Below, in pieces: positions 7,504 through 15,350 of a stretch of DNA of 20,486 bases. Positions within the stretch are counted from its first letter, which is position 1. Every line of letters starts with the position of its first letter. The DNA lies in contig CAJTRC010000045.1 in the NCBI GenBank assembly GCA_910578365.1, positions 1-20,486 on the forward strand, given 5' to 3'. The stretch comes from an uncultured Muribaculaceae bacterium (lineage in GTDB: Bacteria; Bacteroidota; Bacteroidia; Bacteroidales; Muribaculaceae). The position numbers and the translations under genes were made by a program. The notes under the pieces are model-generated. The model was not told where the DNA came from and searched no databases. It saw nothing but the letters and a program-made list of their open reading frames with translations.

Positions 7504-7758
7504 TCAGGCTTCCTGCTCCTGCAGGATTTCAAGGGCCATTTCGTAGATGGTAGCGTCGTCGAGCACTACAATACCGCCGTCGGGACCCGGTTCAATATGA
7601 ACACCACAGTTCTTGCCGAAGTCATAGTTGCTTCCACCGAAGTAGTTGCGCACGGTCTGAACAGTGGTGTTGAGTTTGTCTGCGATTTTATGCATGGATC
7701 CGTCGGGCAGTGAGTCTTTGAGGCGACGGAGTTCGTTGAACGTGATTGTCTTAGTCAT
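7504..7758 (-). CDS. Small helix-turn-helix DNA-binding-like protein
   Basis: An 84-residue soluble protein. Residues about 6-40 (ELRRLKDSLPDGSMHKIADKL then NTTVQTVRNYFGG) have the spacing of a helix-turn-helix, with the recognition helix at TVQTVRNYF. Residues 41-84 form a short strand region (GVHIEPGPDGGIVVLDD) and an acidic C-terminal helix (IYEMALEILQEQEA). It resembles small conserved Bacteroidales proteins of unknown role. DNA binding is inferred from the HTH alone. A long AT-rich leader of more than 100 nt precedes it, containing a hairpin and a perfect inverted repeat. I could not name a family or target. Confidence 0.75.
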   Translation of the reverse strand: MTKTITFNELRRLKDSLPDGSMHKIADKLNTTVQTVRNYFGGSNYDFGKNCGVHIEPGPDGGIVVLDDATIYEMALEILQEQEA

Positions 7759-8010
7759 ACCTATGAGTTTTTAGAGTTAAACTTGCTTGTATTTTAGTAA
7801 AGGCGACTTTCAGCCACCCATCTGGGAGGATGCTTTTCTTTTCGCTATAAAATTACAGTTACTTTTTCATTTAAACAAATAAATTGGTAAAAATCATATA
7901 TGTTTAAAAACATATTTTCGCGATTCTCTCCCATAATCATTTGATTGTAGGCTCATTAACGAATATTATGATAGTCGGCAAGCAATTTATCCATGCAATT
8001 TTAAATCAAA
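7759..8010. other. AT-rich spacer between the HTH gene and the ROK terminator
   Basis: No gene is seen. It holds a GC-rich hairpin on the minus strand (about 7811-7832, pairing CCxCCC with GGGxGG) in the probable HTH gene leader, a weak -7-like box for that gene (TTTATTTG on the minus strand, 7876-7883), and an 18-bp inverted repeat at 7898-7915 (ATATGTTT-AA-AAACATAT). The last 80 bases before the ROK terminator show nothing I can name. Confidence 0.45.
7898..7915. promoter_or_regulatory. Perfect inverted repeat upstream of the HTH gene (candidate operator)
   Basis: ATATGTTT-AA-AAACATAT has perfect 8-bp arms. It lies about 15 nt upstream of a weak -7-like box for the minus-strand HTH gene, so it would cover the -33 region. 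Being AT-rich, it could also be chance. Confidence 0.3.
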
Positions 8011-8040
8011 AGCCCGCCTGACGGCTCTGTCAGGCGGGCT
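8003..8040 (-). terminator. Intrinsic terminator of the ROK kinase gene
   Basis: A perfect 12-bp stem AGCCCGCCTGAC/GTCAGGCGGGCT (8011-8022 with 8029-8040) encloses a 6-nt loop. On the minus strand it is followed by TTTTGATTTAAAATT. It lies about 20 nt after the ROK gene stop. Confidence 0.88.
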
Positions 8041-8061
8041 TCTATATTATTTTGTACTTGT

Positions 8062-9072
8062 TTACTGAGCAAGGGGAGTGGCAGGAATGGCCGAAGGCGC
8101 AGAGGGCGCAGAGGCCTGTTTTGCTTCCCAGCCCAGGGCGCTGGCACCGAGGATTGCCGCATCGGCTTCTTTGAGTTCGCTCAGAAGCACCTTGGCTTTG
8201 CCCTGGAAGCACTTGAGCATGTTCTTCTCCATGGCGTTGCGCAGTGGCTTCAGCAGCAGTTCGCCGCTGCGTGCCAGACCTCCGAAGAGTATGAATGCCG
8301 ACGGTGATGAGAACACCATCATGTCGGCGAAAGCTTCGCCAAGGATAGTGCCGGTGTACTCAAATATTTCCTGTGCAAGTTTGTCGCCCTGCATGGCGGC
8401 ATCGTACACATCTTTCGAAGTTATCTGGTCGATAGGCAGGTTGCGCAGCTGCGAGGGCTCGGTGCGGATTTCGAGGAACTCTCTGGCAGTGCGTGCCACT
8501 CCGGTAGCCGAGCAGTAGGCTTCCAGACAGCCGGTACGGCCACAGCCGCACAGACGTCCGTTGTTGCGCTTTACAATCATGTGGCCGAGTTCACCTGCGA
8601 AACCATCGTGGCCGTATACAAGCTGACCGTTGATTACTATACCCGAACCCACACCGGTGCCGAGGGTAATCATTATAAAGTCTTTCAGGCCGCGTGCGGC
8701 ACCGTAGGTCATCTCGCCGATGGCTGCTGCGTTGGCGTCGTTGGTTATTGCCACGGGTATGCCGAATTTGTCGCTCATAAGCTGAGCCAGAGGTATCGGA
8801 GTTGGCCAGGGCAGGTTTACGCCGTCTTCGATTGTACCGGTAAAGTAGTTTGCGTTCGGAGCGCCGATGCCGATGCCGTGGATTTTTCCCTGTGCGTCAT
8901 TGGCTTCAATCAGGCGTGTTGCCTCATGATATAATTCATCGATATAATCGTCGATTTTTGCGTGTTTTTGTGTCTTGATACTTGCACTGGCTATAACTAC
9001 ACCTCGGGCGTCAACCAGGCCGAACACGGTGTTAGTACCACCTATGTCAATTCCTAATACGTATGGTTTCAT
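8062..9072 (-). CDS. ROK family sugar kinase (glucokinase-like)
   Basis: ROK-family kinases phosphorylate glucose or related hexoses with ATP; some family members are repressors, but this one has no N-terminal HTH. The 336-residue protein has the phosphate-binding DIGGTN (9-14), catalytic Asp in NDANAAAIGE (D112), the second phosphate loop LGTGVGSG (137-144), and the ROK zinc site ELGH plus CGCGRTGCLEAY (H164, C175, C177, C182). The tail is a short Ala/Pro/Ser stretch. Glucokinase is the likeliest role, but other hexoses or N-acyl sugars cannot be excluded. It stands alone, with its own promoter and terminator. Confidence 0.92.
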   Translation of the reverse strand: MKPYVLGIDIGGTNTVFGLVDARGVVIASASIKTQKHAKIDDYIDELYHEATRLIEANDAQGKIHGIGIGAPNANYFTGTIEDGVNLPWPTPIPLAQLMSDKFGIPVAITNDANAAAIGEMTYGAARGLKDFIMITLGTGVGSGIVINGQLVYGHDGFAGELGHMIVKRNNGRLCGCGRTGCLEAYCSATGVARTAREFLEIRTEPSQLRNLPIDQITSKDVYDAAMQGDKLAQEIFEYTGTILGEAFADMMVFSSPSAFILFGGLARSGELLLKPLRNAMEKNMLKCFQGKAKVLLSELKEADAAILGASALGWEAKQASAPSAPSAIPATPLAQ

Positions 9073-9150
9073 GTTGTAATATGTATAGTATTAATAAGTT
9101 CCTATGGTAAAATTAAGGCGGCTTATAATAATTCGCTTTATTTTATTCAA

Positions 9151-9182
9151 CAAAGTTAATAATAAACGGCAATTATTGCAAA
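9151..9182 (-). promoter_or_regulatory. Bacteroidota promoter of the ROK kinase gene
   Basis: On the minus strand a TTTG -33 element (9182-9179), a 20-nt spacer and TAACTTTG (9158-9151) fit the Bacteroidota consensus fully. Transcription would begin near 9144, giving a leader of about 70 nt. Confidence 0.75.
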
Positions 9183-9252
9183 CAATACAGCAAAAAAATA
9201 TTCCTACATCGCTTTTTTAAATTCTTTTTCACATTTGGTTGCAACCCGGGAT

Positions 9253-9289
9253 AAAAAAATCCGAAGCTGCTTTCACAAGTGGCTCCGGA
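9253..9289 (-). terminator. Intrinsic terminator of the nqr operon
   Basis: On the minus strand TCCGGAGC pairs with GCTTCGGA (8 bp including one G-U) around a 14-nt loop that can itself form CAC-TT-GTG, followed by seven T. It lies 27 nt after the nqrF stop codon. Confidence 0.8.
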
Positions 9290-9315
9290 CACAGTGTTTT
9301 ATGTATAGTATGGTG

Positions 9316-10629
9316 TTATCCTCCGAAATTATCGTAGTGTATCGACTCGGGATCGACACCCAGACTGTCGAGCATGCCGTTCACAGCCGCGCTCATCGGG
9401 CCGGGGCCGCACATGTAGTATTCGATGTCTTCGGGTGCCGGATGGTCTTTGAGATAAGTATTGAATATTACCTGATGTACGAATCCGGGGGTATATTTTA
9501 CTCCTGCGGCATCGGCTGCCGGGTCGGGACGGTCGAGTGCCAGATGGAACTTGAAGTTCGGGAATTCTTTTTCGAGTGCCAGGAAATCGTCGAGATAGAA
9601 CACTTCGTTGAGGGCGCGGGCGCCGTAGAAATAGTTCATCACACGGTCAGTGGTGTGCAGGGTCTTGGTCATGTACATAATCTGCGCGCGCAAAGGTGCC
9701 ATACCAGCGCCGCCGCCGACCCACATCATTTCCTTTTTGGAATCAAGTATCGGGTGGAAGTCGCCGTAAGGGCCGCTCATAAGTACCTTGTCGCCGGGCT
9801 TGAGGGTGAAGATATAGCTCGATGCTATACCAGGCATTACATCCTGGAAGCCCACCTCGGGTTTGGGTTTGAATGGCGGAGTGGCTATTCGCACTGTAAG
9901 CATTATACGGTCGCCTTCGTCAGGATAGTTGGCCATGGAGTACGCGCGCACTGTAGGCTCGGTGTTGCGGCACTTGAGGCCGAAAAGCCCGAATTTCTGC
10001 CATGCAGGCAGGTATTCGTCGCCGATAAGGCTCTTGTCGATGTCCTTGTCGTAGTCCATCGAGTATTCGGGTATTTTAATCTGGGCATACGAGCCGGGCA
10101 TGAAGTCCATGTGTTCGCCCGGAGGCAGGGCCACGATGAATTCCTTGATGAAAGTGGCCACATTGCGGTTGCTGATAACCTCGCATTCCCATTCTTTTAC
10201 CGAGAGTATGGCATCGCTCACGCGTATGTCCATATCCTGTTTTACCTTTACCTGGCAGGCCAAACGCCAGCCGTCTTTTATCTGTCGGCGGGTGAAGTGT
10301 ACGGTTTCGGTGGGCAAAATCTCGCCTCCGCCGTTATCCACTTGCAGACGGCACTGTCCGCAACTGCCTTTGCCGCCACACGCCGACGACAGGAACACGT
10401 TATTGTCGGCCATCGTTCCCAGAAGCGATTTGCCGGATGTGGCTTCAACCTTGACATCGCCGTTCATTGTAATCACGACTTTGCCTGTCTTGACCAGATA
10501 TTTTTTGGCTATCAGCAGCACGGCCACCAACAGCAAGGTGATGAGCAGAAAGAAGCCCACGCCACAGAACACCGTCAGGCCGGTGGCGCCCATGGCAAGC
10601 GGAATATATGCAAACATTGTAGTAATCAT
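9316..10629 (-). CDS. nqrF: Na+-translocating NADH:quinone reductase subunit F
   Basis: NqrF is the electron entry subunit: it oxidises NADH with FAD and passes electrons to a [2Fe-2S] cluster. The 437-residue protein has one N-terminal membrane helix (about 15-42). The ferredoxin domain has cluster ligands C84, C90, C93 and C125 (C-x5-C-x2-C-x31-C). A ferredoxin-reductase module has the FAD motif RAYS (228-231), the NADH motif VGGGAGMAP (304-312), CGPGPM (407-412), and the usual C-terminal DNFGG. All cofactor residues are present. The ATG overlaps the nqrE stop as ATGA. A second ATG at 10617 is possible. It is the last gene of the operon. Confidence 0.97.
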   Translation of the reverse strand: MITTMFAYIPLAMGATGLTVFCGVGFFLLITLLLVAVLLIAKKYLVKTGKVVITMNGDVKVEATSGKSLLGTMADNNVFLSSACGGKGSCGQCRLQVDNGGGEILPTETVHFTRRQIKDGWRLACQVKVKQDMDIRVSDAILSVKEWECEVISNRNVATFIKEFIVALPPGEHMDFMPGSYAQIKIPEYSMDYDKDIDKSLIGDEYLPAWQKFGLFGLKCRNTEPTVRAYSMANYPDEGDRIMLTVRIATPPFKPKPEVGFQDVMPGIASSYIFTLKPGDKVLMSGPYGDFHPILDSKKEMMWVGGGAGMAPLRAQIMYMTKTLHTTDRVMNYFYGARALNEVFYLDDFLALEKEFPNFKFHLALDRPDPAADAAGVKYTPGFVHQVIFNTYLKDHPAPEDIEYYMCGPGPMSAAVNGMLDSLGVDPESIHYDNFGG

Positions 10630-11243
10630 AACTTAATGCCGAGGAAGCTCATAAAAGCTATACCCATAAGGGCGGTGATAATAAATGTGATGCCCACGCC
10701 CTGTAGCGGCTTGGGTATGTTGGAGTACTGGGCCAGACGCTCGCGTATGGCGGCGATGGCGGTAATGGCCAGCAGCCAGCCTATACCCCAGCCGCCGCCT
10801 GCACATACGGCAGTCCACACGCCGGGGAAGTCGCGCTGCTGCATAAACAGCGAGCCGCCAAGGATGGCGCAGTTCACGGCTATAAGCGGCAGGAAGATAC
10901 CCAGCGAGGCATACAGCGAGGGGCTGAATTTCTCAACTGCCATCTCCACTACCTGTGTCATCGACGCAATTACGGCGATAAAAAGTATCAGCGACAGGAA
11001 GCTGAGGTCGACTTCGGCGTATTCCGGTCCGAGCCATGCCAGCGCGCCCGGACGCAGCACGTAGGTTTCAAGCAGATAGTTGATAGGCAGCGTGATTACA
11101 AGCATAAACATCACCGCTATACCAAGGCCGAAGGCTGTCTTCACATTCTTGCTCACGGCAAGAAACGAACACATGCCCAAGAAGTAGGCGAAAATCATAT
11201 TGTCGACAAATATCGACCGTATGAATATATTCAGGTTTTCCAT
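10626..11243 (-). CDS. nqrE: Na+-translocating NADH:quinone reductase subunit E
   Basis: An integral membrane subunit that, with NqrD, holds an iron centre in the middle of the membrane and helps couple electron flow to Na+ transport. The 205-residue protein has six hydrophobic helices. The iron-ligand cysteines expected for the family are present in GMCSFLAVSK (C25) and AVNCAILGG (C125). The MENLNIFIRSIFVDNMIFAY opening is typical of NqrE. It sits between nqrD (28-nt gap) and nqrF (4-base ATGA overlap), which indicates co-transcription and coupled translation with nqrF. Confidence 0.97.
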   Translation of the reverse strand: MENLNIFIRSIFVDNMIFAYFLGMCSFLAVSKNVKTAFGLGIAVMFMLVITLPINYLLETYVLRPGALAWLGPEYAEVDLSFLSLILFIAVIASMTQVVEMAVEKFSPSLYASLGIFLPLIAVNCAILGGSLFMQQRDFPGVWTAVCAGGGWGIGWLLAITAIAAIRERLAQYSNIPKPLQGVGITFIITALMGIAFMSFLGIKL

Positions 11244-11271
11244 TTCTTCAGTTTGCTACAGTGATGTTGGT

Positions 11272-11892
11272 TTATTCTATGTCTTTGTTTATGCTGCGGT
11301 GTACCCATATTATACATGCTACCACAATCAGGGCCATGGGAGGCAGAATCATAAGGCCGTTGTTTACATAGCCGTGGTCGTAGCACCACTGGGGCACTAC
11401 CTGGTAGCCAAGCAATGTGCCGCTGCCGAGGAGTTCGCGAAAGAAGCCTACAATCACCAGAATTACGGCATAGCCTGCACCGTTGCCAACACCGTCGAGA
11501 AACGAGGGCCAGGGTTTGTTGCCCATGGCAAATGCCTCAAGACGTCCCATAAGGATACAGTTGGTAATGATAAGGCCTATGAACACCGACAGCTGCTTGC
11601 TTACGTCGTAGGCGTAGGCCTGCAGCAACTGGCTTACGATAACCACCAGACCGGCCACCACCACCAGCTGCACTATAATGCGGATATTGGTGGGTATGGT
11701 GTTGCGTATAAGCGATATGATTACATTGGAGAATGCCAGCACAGCGATAACCGAAAGGCCCATCACTATGGCCGGCTCGAGTTTGGCCGTTACGGCCAGC
11801 ACGGAGCAGATACCCAGAATCTGCACGATTACGGGGTTGTCCTTGCTCAGTGGATTCAGAAATATGCTTTTGTTGCTTACTTTATCGGCCAT
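11272..11892 (-). CDS. nqrD: Na+-translocating NADH:quinone reductase subunit D
   Basis: An integral membrane partner of NqrE, homologous to it but inserted in opposite topology, which together ligate an Fe centre. The 206-residue protein has six hydrophobic helices and the two conserved cysteines in LGICSVLAV (C29) and IITNCILMGR (C112), the same numbers as in the Vibrio cholerae protein. NPVIVQILG-type sequence around residues 19-27 is typical for NqrD. It starts 3 nt after the nqrC stop, in the standard A-B-C-D-E-F order. Confidence 0.97.
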   Translation of the reverse strand: MADKVSNKSIFLNPLSKDNPVIVQILGICSVLAVTAKLEPAIVMGLSVIAVLAFSNVIISLIRNTIPTNIRIIVQLVVVAGLVVIVSQLLQAYAYDVSKQLSVFIGLIITNCILMGRLEAFAMGNKPWPSFLDGVGNGAGYAVILVIVGFFRELLGSGTLLGYQVVPQWCYDHGYVNNGLMILPPMALIVVACIIWVHRSINKDIE

Positions 11893-11895
11893 GGC

Positions 11896-12600
11896 TTATT
11901 TTAATCTGAGAGTGAGCAAATATGGTTCGTAGGGTTTCAGGCAGTCGCTGAGCATGGCGCTGACACCTTTGGAGGTGATGGTGCCTCCCGAGATGCCGTC
12001 GACATAGTCTTCTCCGGAGGGCGAAGGCTGTCCTTTTTTTACCACTGCCACCGGCATGAAATTGCCATCTTTCCATATGGTCTTGCCGTCGAACTGGTCG
12101 CTGAAAGCGGGTTTCTCTATTTCAGCGCCCAGGCCGGGGGTTTCGCCTTGATGGGCAAAATATGCTCCGTAGATGGTGGTCGCGTCGGAATCAAGGGCTA
12201 CATAACCCCATATAGGCCCCCAAAGGCCTGCGCCGTACATGGGCAAGATGTATTTGAGGCTGCCGTCGGGCAGTGTGCAGATAAACACCGGCAGCTGACG
12301 CTTGTCGGCGGGCAGTTTTACCTGGGCGGCCACACTTACAGCAAATGCGTCATCGCCTACAGTTTCGCCACGGCTGTTCACTACAGCCTGCGATGTGATG
12401 TATTTGCCAAAGTCTGCCACCACATCGGCCGGAGCCGGTGTAATGTGTACTGCGGCCAGAATCTGGCGCATGCGGTCGGCATCAGCGTTCTGCTGCTGAC
12501 GGTCTTTCAGCCCCATGGCTGTGAACGCCAGAGCTGCGCCAACAACAACCACCAGCACTATAATATATATAATGGTGTATGAATTGCTTTGCTTGTTCAT
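11896..12600 (-). CDS. nqrC: Na+-translocating NADH:quinone reductase subunit C
   Basis: NqrC carries a covalent FMN on a threonine on the outer side of the membrane and relays electrons inside the complex. The 234-residue protein has one N-terminal membrane helix (about 9-30) and a periplasmic FMN_bind domain with GETPGLGAEI (about 152-161). The flavinylation motif is SGGTITS (204-210), with T207 as the likely attachment site; the usual form is SGATxT, so Gly replaces Ala here. The flavin transferase ApbE needed for attachment is not in this window. It lies between nqrB (5-nt gap) and nqrD (3-nt gap). Confidence 0.97.
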   Translation of the reverse strand: MNKQSNSYTIIYIIVLVVVVGAALAFTAMGLKDRQQQNADADRMRQILAAVHITPAPADVVADFGKYITSQAVVNSRGETVGDDAFAVSVAAQVKLPADKRQLPVFICTLPDGSLKYILPMYGAGLWGPIWGYVALDSDATTIYGAYFAHQGETPGLGAEIEKPAFSDQFDGKTIWKDGNFMPVAVVKKGQPSPSGEDYVDGISGGTITSKGVSAMLSDCLKPYEPYLLTLRLK

Positions 12601-12605
12601 CTTAC

Positions 12606-13814
12606 TCAGTTTTTAGCGGTTGCACGTTTGAGTCGTCGGCTGATGTTGCGCTGTACCACACAGTAGTCAATCAGCGGAGCAAAAGCGTTCATAAGCAGTA
12701 CTGCCAGCATAGCGCCTTCGGGATATCCGTTGTTGTAGGTGCGGATAAGCACCGCTACCACACCTATCAGAAAGCCGTAAACGAGCTTGCCGGCATTGGT
12801 ACGAGAGGCGGTAACAGGGTCGGTGGCCATAAATACCACTGCGAATGCAAAGCCGCCGTACAGCAGCTGGTCGAGAGGCGAAAGATATGAAGCCGGATAT
12901 GTGGCTGTAGCGCAGCTGTTGGCTATCCAGCCCATAAGCAGTGCTCCGGCCACAGCCGAAAGCATTATGCGCCATGAACCTATGCCGCTGAACAGCAACA
13001 CGGCAGCGCCGATAAGTATACATATTACTGATGTTTCGCCGAACGAACCGGGTATCAGTCCCAGGAAGGCATCCCAGCTGCTGAGAATGCTGCCGTCGAT
13101 GCCGGTCAACTGAAGGCTGTTGCCGGTAGTGGTGGCAATCTGGCCCAGAGGTGTGGCGCAGCTGAAACTGTCGGGTGCCACAGGGCCAAAGCCAAACATG
13201 CTGCCGGTGGCCACGAATACTTTGTCGCCCGACATATGAGCCGGATAGGCGAAGAACAGGAACGCACGAGCCACAAGCGCTACATTGAAGATATTGTAGC
13301 CTGTACCGCCGAATACTTCCTTTACGAATATAACCGAGAATGCGGTAGCTACGGCCAGCATCCACAGCGGCGTTTCAACAGGACATATCATCGGTATCAG
13401 TATACCCGTGACGAGGAAGCCCTCCTGAATTTCTTCTTTACGCCACTGGGCCACAACGAATTCAATACCCAGGCCTACAAGATAGGTAACCACAACTCTG
13501 GGCAGTATTGTCAGGAAGCCGTAGAACAGCAGTTGCCAGAACGGGAATATACTTTCACCGCATGCCAGCCAATGCTGGTAACCGGTATTGTACATGCCGA
13601 AGAAGAAGCACGGCATCAGCGCCAGCACCACTATAATCATGGTGCGTTTGGAGTCGATGCTGTCGTGTATGTGTACCTCGCCGGCGCCCGAAGTGGTGCG
13701 CGGAGTGTACAGAAAGGTATCAAAGCCGTCGAACACCGAGTGGAAGGCGTGGAGTTTGCCTCCCTCTTCGAAGTGCGGCCGAACCTTGTCGAGATATTGT
13801 CGGAGCTTGCTCAT
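12606..13814 (-). CDS. nqrB: Na+-translocating NADH:quinone reductase subunit B
   Basis: The largest membrane subunit, bearing covalent FMN and, in the family, riboflavin near the Na+ path. The 402-residue protein has about ten hydrophobic helices. The expected soluble N-terminus is present (LHAFHSVFDGFDTFLYTP, about 21-38). The flavinylation motif appears as SCATPLGQ (218-225) with T221 as the likely FMN site; the Vibrio form is SGAT, so Cys replaces Gly. GYPEGAMLAVLLMNAFAPLID near the C-terminus is a typical NqrB element. It starts 2 nt after the nqrA stop. Confidence 0.97.
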   Translation of the reverse strand: MSKLRQYLDKVRPHFEEGGKLHAFHSVFDGFDTFLYTPRTTSGAGEVHIHDSIDSKRTMIIVVLALMPCFFFGMYNTGYQHWLACGESIFPFWQLLFYGFLTILPRVVVTYLVGLGIEFVVAQWRKEEIQEGFLVTGILIPMICPVETPLWMLAVATAFSVIFVKEVFGGTGYNIFNVALVARAFLFFAYPAHMSGDKVFVATGSMFGFGPVAPDSFSCATPLGQIATTTGNSLQLTGIDGSILSSWDAFLGLIPGSFGETSVICILIGAAVLLFSGIGSWRIMLSAVAGALLMGWIANSCATATYPASYLSPLDQLLYGGFAFAVVFMATDPVTASRTNAGKLVYGFLIGVVAVLIRTYNNGYPEGAMLAVLLMNAFAPLIDYCVVQRNISRRLKRATAKN

Positions 13815-13816
13815 TG

Positions 13817-15154
13817 CTATTGAAGTTCTTTTCTGAGATAATCAAGGCCCTCGCGCACTATTTTCTGCAGGGGCAGTTTCGATGTGTCGACATATTCGGC
13901 CAGAGCGAAGTCTTCGGGTGCGACTTCGTAGATGCCGAGTTTTTCCATTCCTTCAATATCACGGCTCAGAATGGCCTTGATAAGGAATTCGGGCATAATG
14001 TCCATCGGAATGGTCTTGTCGTACTGTCCGCTCATAATCATGGCTCTGCGGCCACCTTGTATACGGGCGTCGGGGCGGAAGAGTTTTTTCAGGAAGTGGC
14101 CCGGGAAGCTTCTGCTGTCGCTCATTTTCGAGGGGGAGAGCGATGCCCAACCCAGCAATTCGTCCTTGTCGTCGCCTTCGGCTATCACACTTATTTGGCG
14201 GTACGGGAAGTGGAGATATCCGTCAAGGCCAACTTTTTCGCCTGTCAGCACATTTCCGCTGATTATGCGTATGTGATGGTCGTCCGGCAGCAGATTTCCA
14301 TTGAGCAGCGGTTCTATGGGGGCACCTATTATTGTTTTAAGCACCTTGGGCTGTTTAATCTCAGGGCCTACTACCGCCACAAGGGTCGAAGGGTCGAATT
14401 TGCCTGTAGCGTCAAAGTGCCCTACTCTGCACAAGGTATCGAAGCTGAGAGTCCACACGAGATCGCCCTTGTTGACAGGAGCCACGGCCTCAATCTGCAC
14501 ACTGGGGTTGCCCACCGGGTGCTTGCCTTCGAACTCTACCAGTTCGGCACCTTCGATTTTGCCGTATGGCCAATCCTTTCCTACGCAGAGATAAACCTTG
14601 CCTGCTGTAGCTGCCTTGAGCAGTTTCACACCATTCTTTATACTGTCGGACGCTTCACCGGCTGTAAGCGCTACCGCACTCACTGCCAGAGGGGCGCTGT
14701 CGATACAGCTCACAAAGATGTCGCGTGGTACAACTGTCGGGGCCGGCACGATATCATAAGGTCTGGTTCGTACAAATGCAAGCAGACCCGACTCGGCCAG
14801 CAGGGATATCGCTTTGGCACAATCGGGATTCTGAGGCACAGTGGCTGTCTTGACATTGTCGCTGCCGTCAGCCTCGATTTCAAAACGCAGAATTTTACGG
14901 CGTTCGCCACGCACGATTGATTTCAGAGTTCCGGCAACAGGCGAAACCAGCTTGAGTTCGGGATGCAGTTTATCGTATGCCACTGCATCGCCAACTGCCA
15001 GGTGGTCACCTTCTTTTACAGCCGGCCGAGCCTGAAACCCGGAAAAGTCATCGGGCACCAGAGCACAACAACCCACAGCGACCGAGCCGCCGAGTTTTGC
15101 CTGCGAGGCACCCGCTATCTGAAGATTCAAGCCTTTGTTTAGCTTAATTGGCAT
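13817..15154 (-). CDS. nqrA: Na+-translocating NADH:quinone reductase subunit A
   Basis: NqrA is the cytoplasmic-side subunit linked to ubiquinone or menaquinone binding and has no cofactor motif of its own. The 445-residue product is full length and opens with the family's MPIKLNKGLNLQIAG. A barrel-sandwich/biotinyl-like region follows (VKEGDHLAVGDAVAYDK, then VSPVAGTLKSIVRGERR, about 46-86). Later motifs PYDIVPAPTVVPRDIFVS and QYDKTIPMDIMPEFLIKAIL are typical. It is the first gene of the operon, and a -7-like box lies about 33 nt upstream. Confidence 0.97.
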   Translation of the reverse strand: MPIKLNKGLNLQIAGASQAKLGGSVAVGCCALVPDDFSGFQARPAVKEGDHLAVGDAVAYDKLHPELKLVSPVAGTLKSIVRGERRKILRFEIEADGSDNVKTATVPQNPDCAKAISLLAESGLLAFVRTRPYDIVPAPTVVPRDIFVSCIDSAPLAVSAVALTAGEASDSIKNGVKLLKAATAGKVYLCVGKDWPYGKIEGAELVEFEGKHPVGNPSVQIEAVAPVNKGDLVWTLSFDTLCRVGHFDATGKFDPSTLVAVVGPEIKQPKVLKTIIGAPIEPLLNGNLLPDDHHIRIISGNVLTGEKVGLDGYLHFPYRQISVIAEGDDKDELLGWASLSPSKMSDSRSFPGHFLKKLFRPDARIQGGRRAMIMSGQYDKTIPMDIMPEFLIKAILSRDIEGMEKLGIYEVAPEDFALAEYVDTSKLPLQKIVREGLDYLRKELQ

Positions 15155-15186
15155 TGTAATATTTGGTTGATTTGAAATTTCGAGTG

Positions 15187-15194
15187 CAAATTTA
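15187..15194 (-). promoter_or_regulatory. Candidate -7 box of the nqr operon
   Basis: On the minus strand TAAATTTG matches TAnnTTTG and would give a leader of about 25 nt before nqrA. TTTG elements upstream are not at the ideal 19-21 nt spacing, so this is a partial match. Confidence 0.45.
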
Positions 15195-15291
15195 CGAATT
15201 TTTCACCAAATATCGGTTAATTAACAAACATTATTTTGCCTCATACTGCAAATCCGCTCCCGCTCCAAATGCCTCCACAATTCGTCGACGC

Positions 15292-15326
15292 AAAAAAATA
15301 GGCGGCACCACTGTTGCGGCACCGCC
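15292..15326 (-). terminator. Intrinsic terminator of the M23 peptidase gene
   Basis: On the minus strand GGCGGTGCC pairs with GGTGCCGCC (9 bp including two wobble pairs) around an 8-nt loop, followed by TATTTTTTT. It lies 24 nt after the M23 gene stop and insulates it from nqrA. Confidence 0.8.
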
Positions 15327-15350
15327 CGTTATAAAGGATGGACATTGATG

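Noticed and set aside
9235..11064. A 609-codon open frame on the plus strand
   Set aside because: It lies antisense to nqrF and nqrE, whose motifs are complete. Its predicted protein is rich in Cys, His and Tyr with no family features, as expected for an antisense shadow of GC-rich codons.
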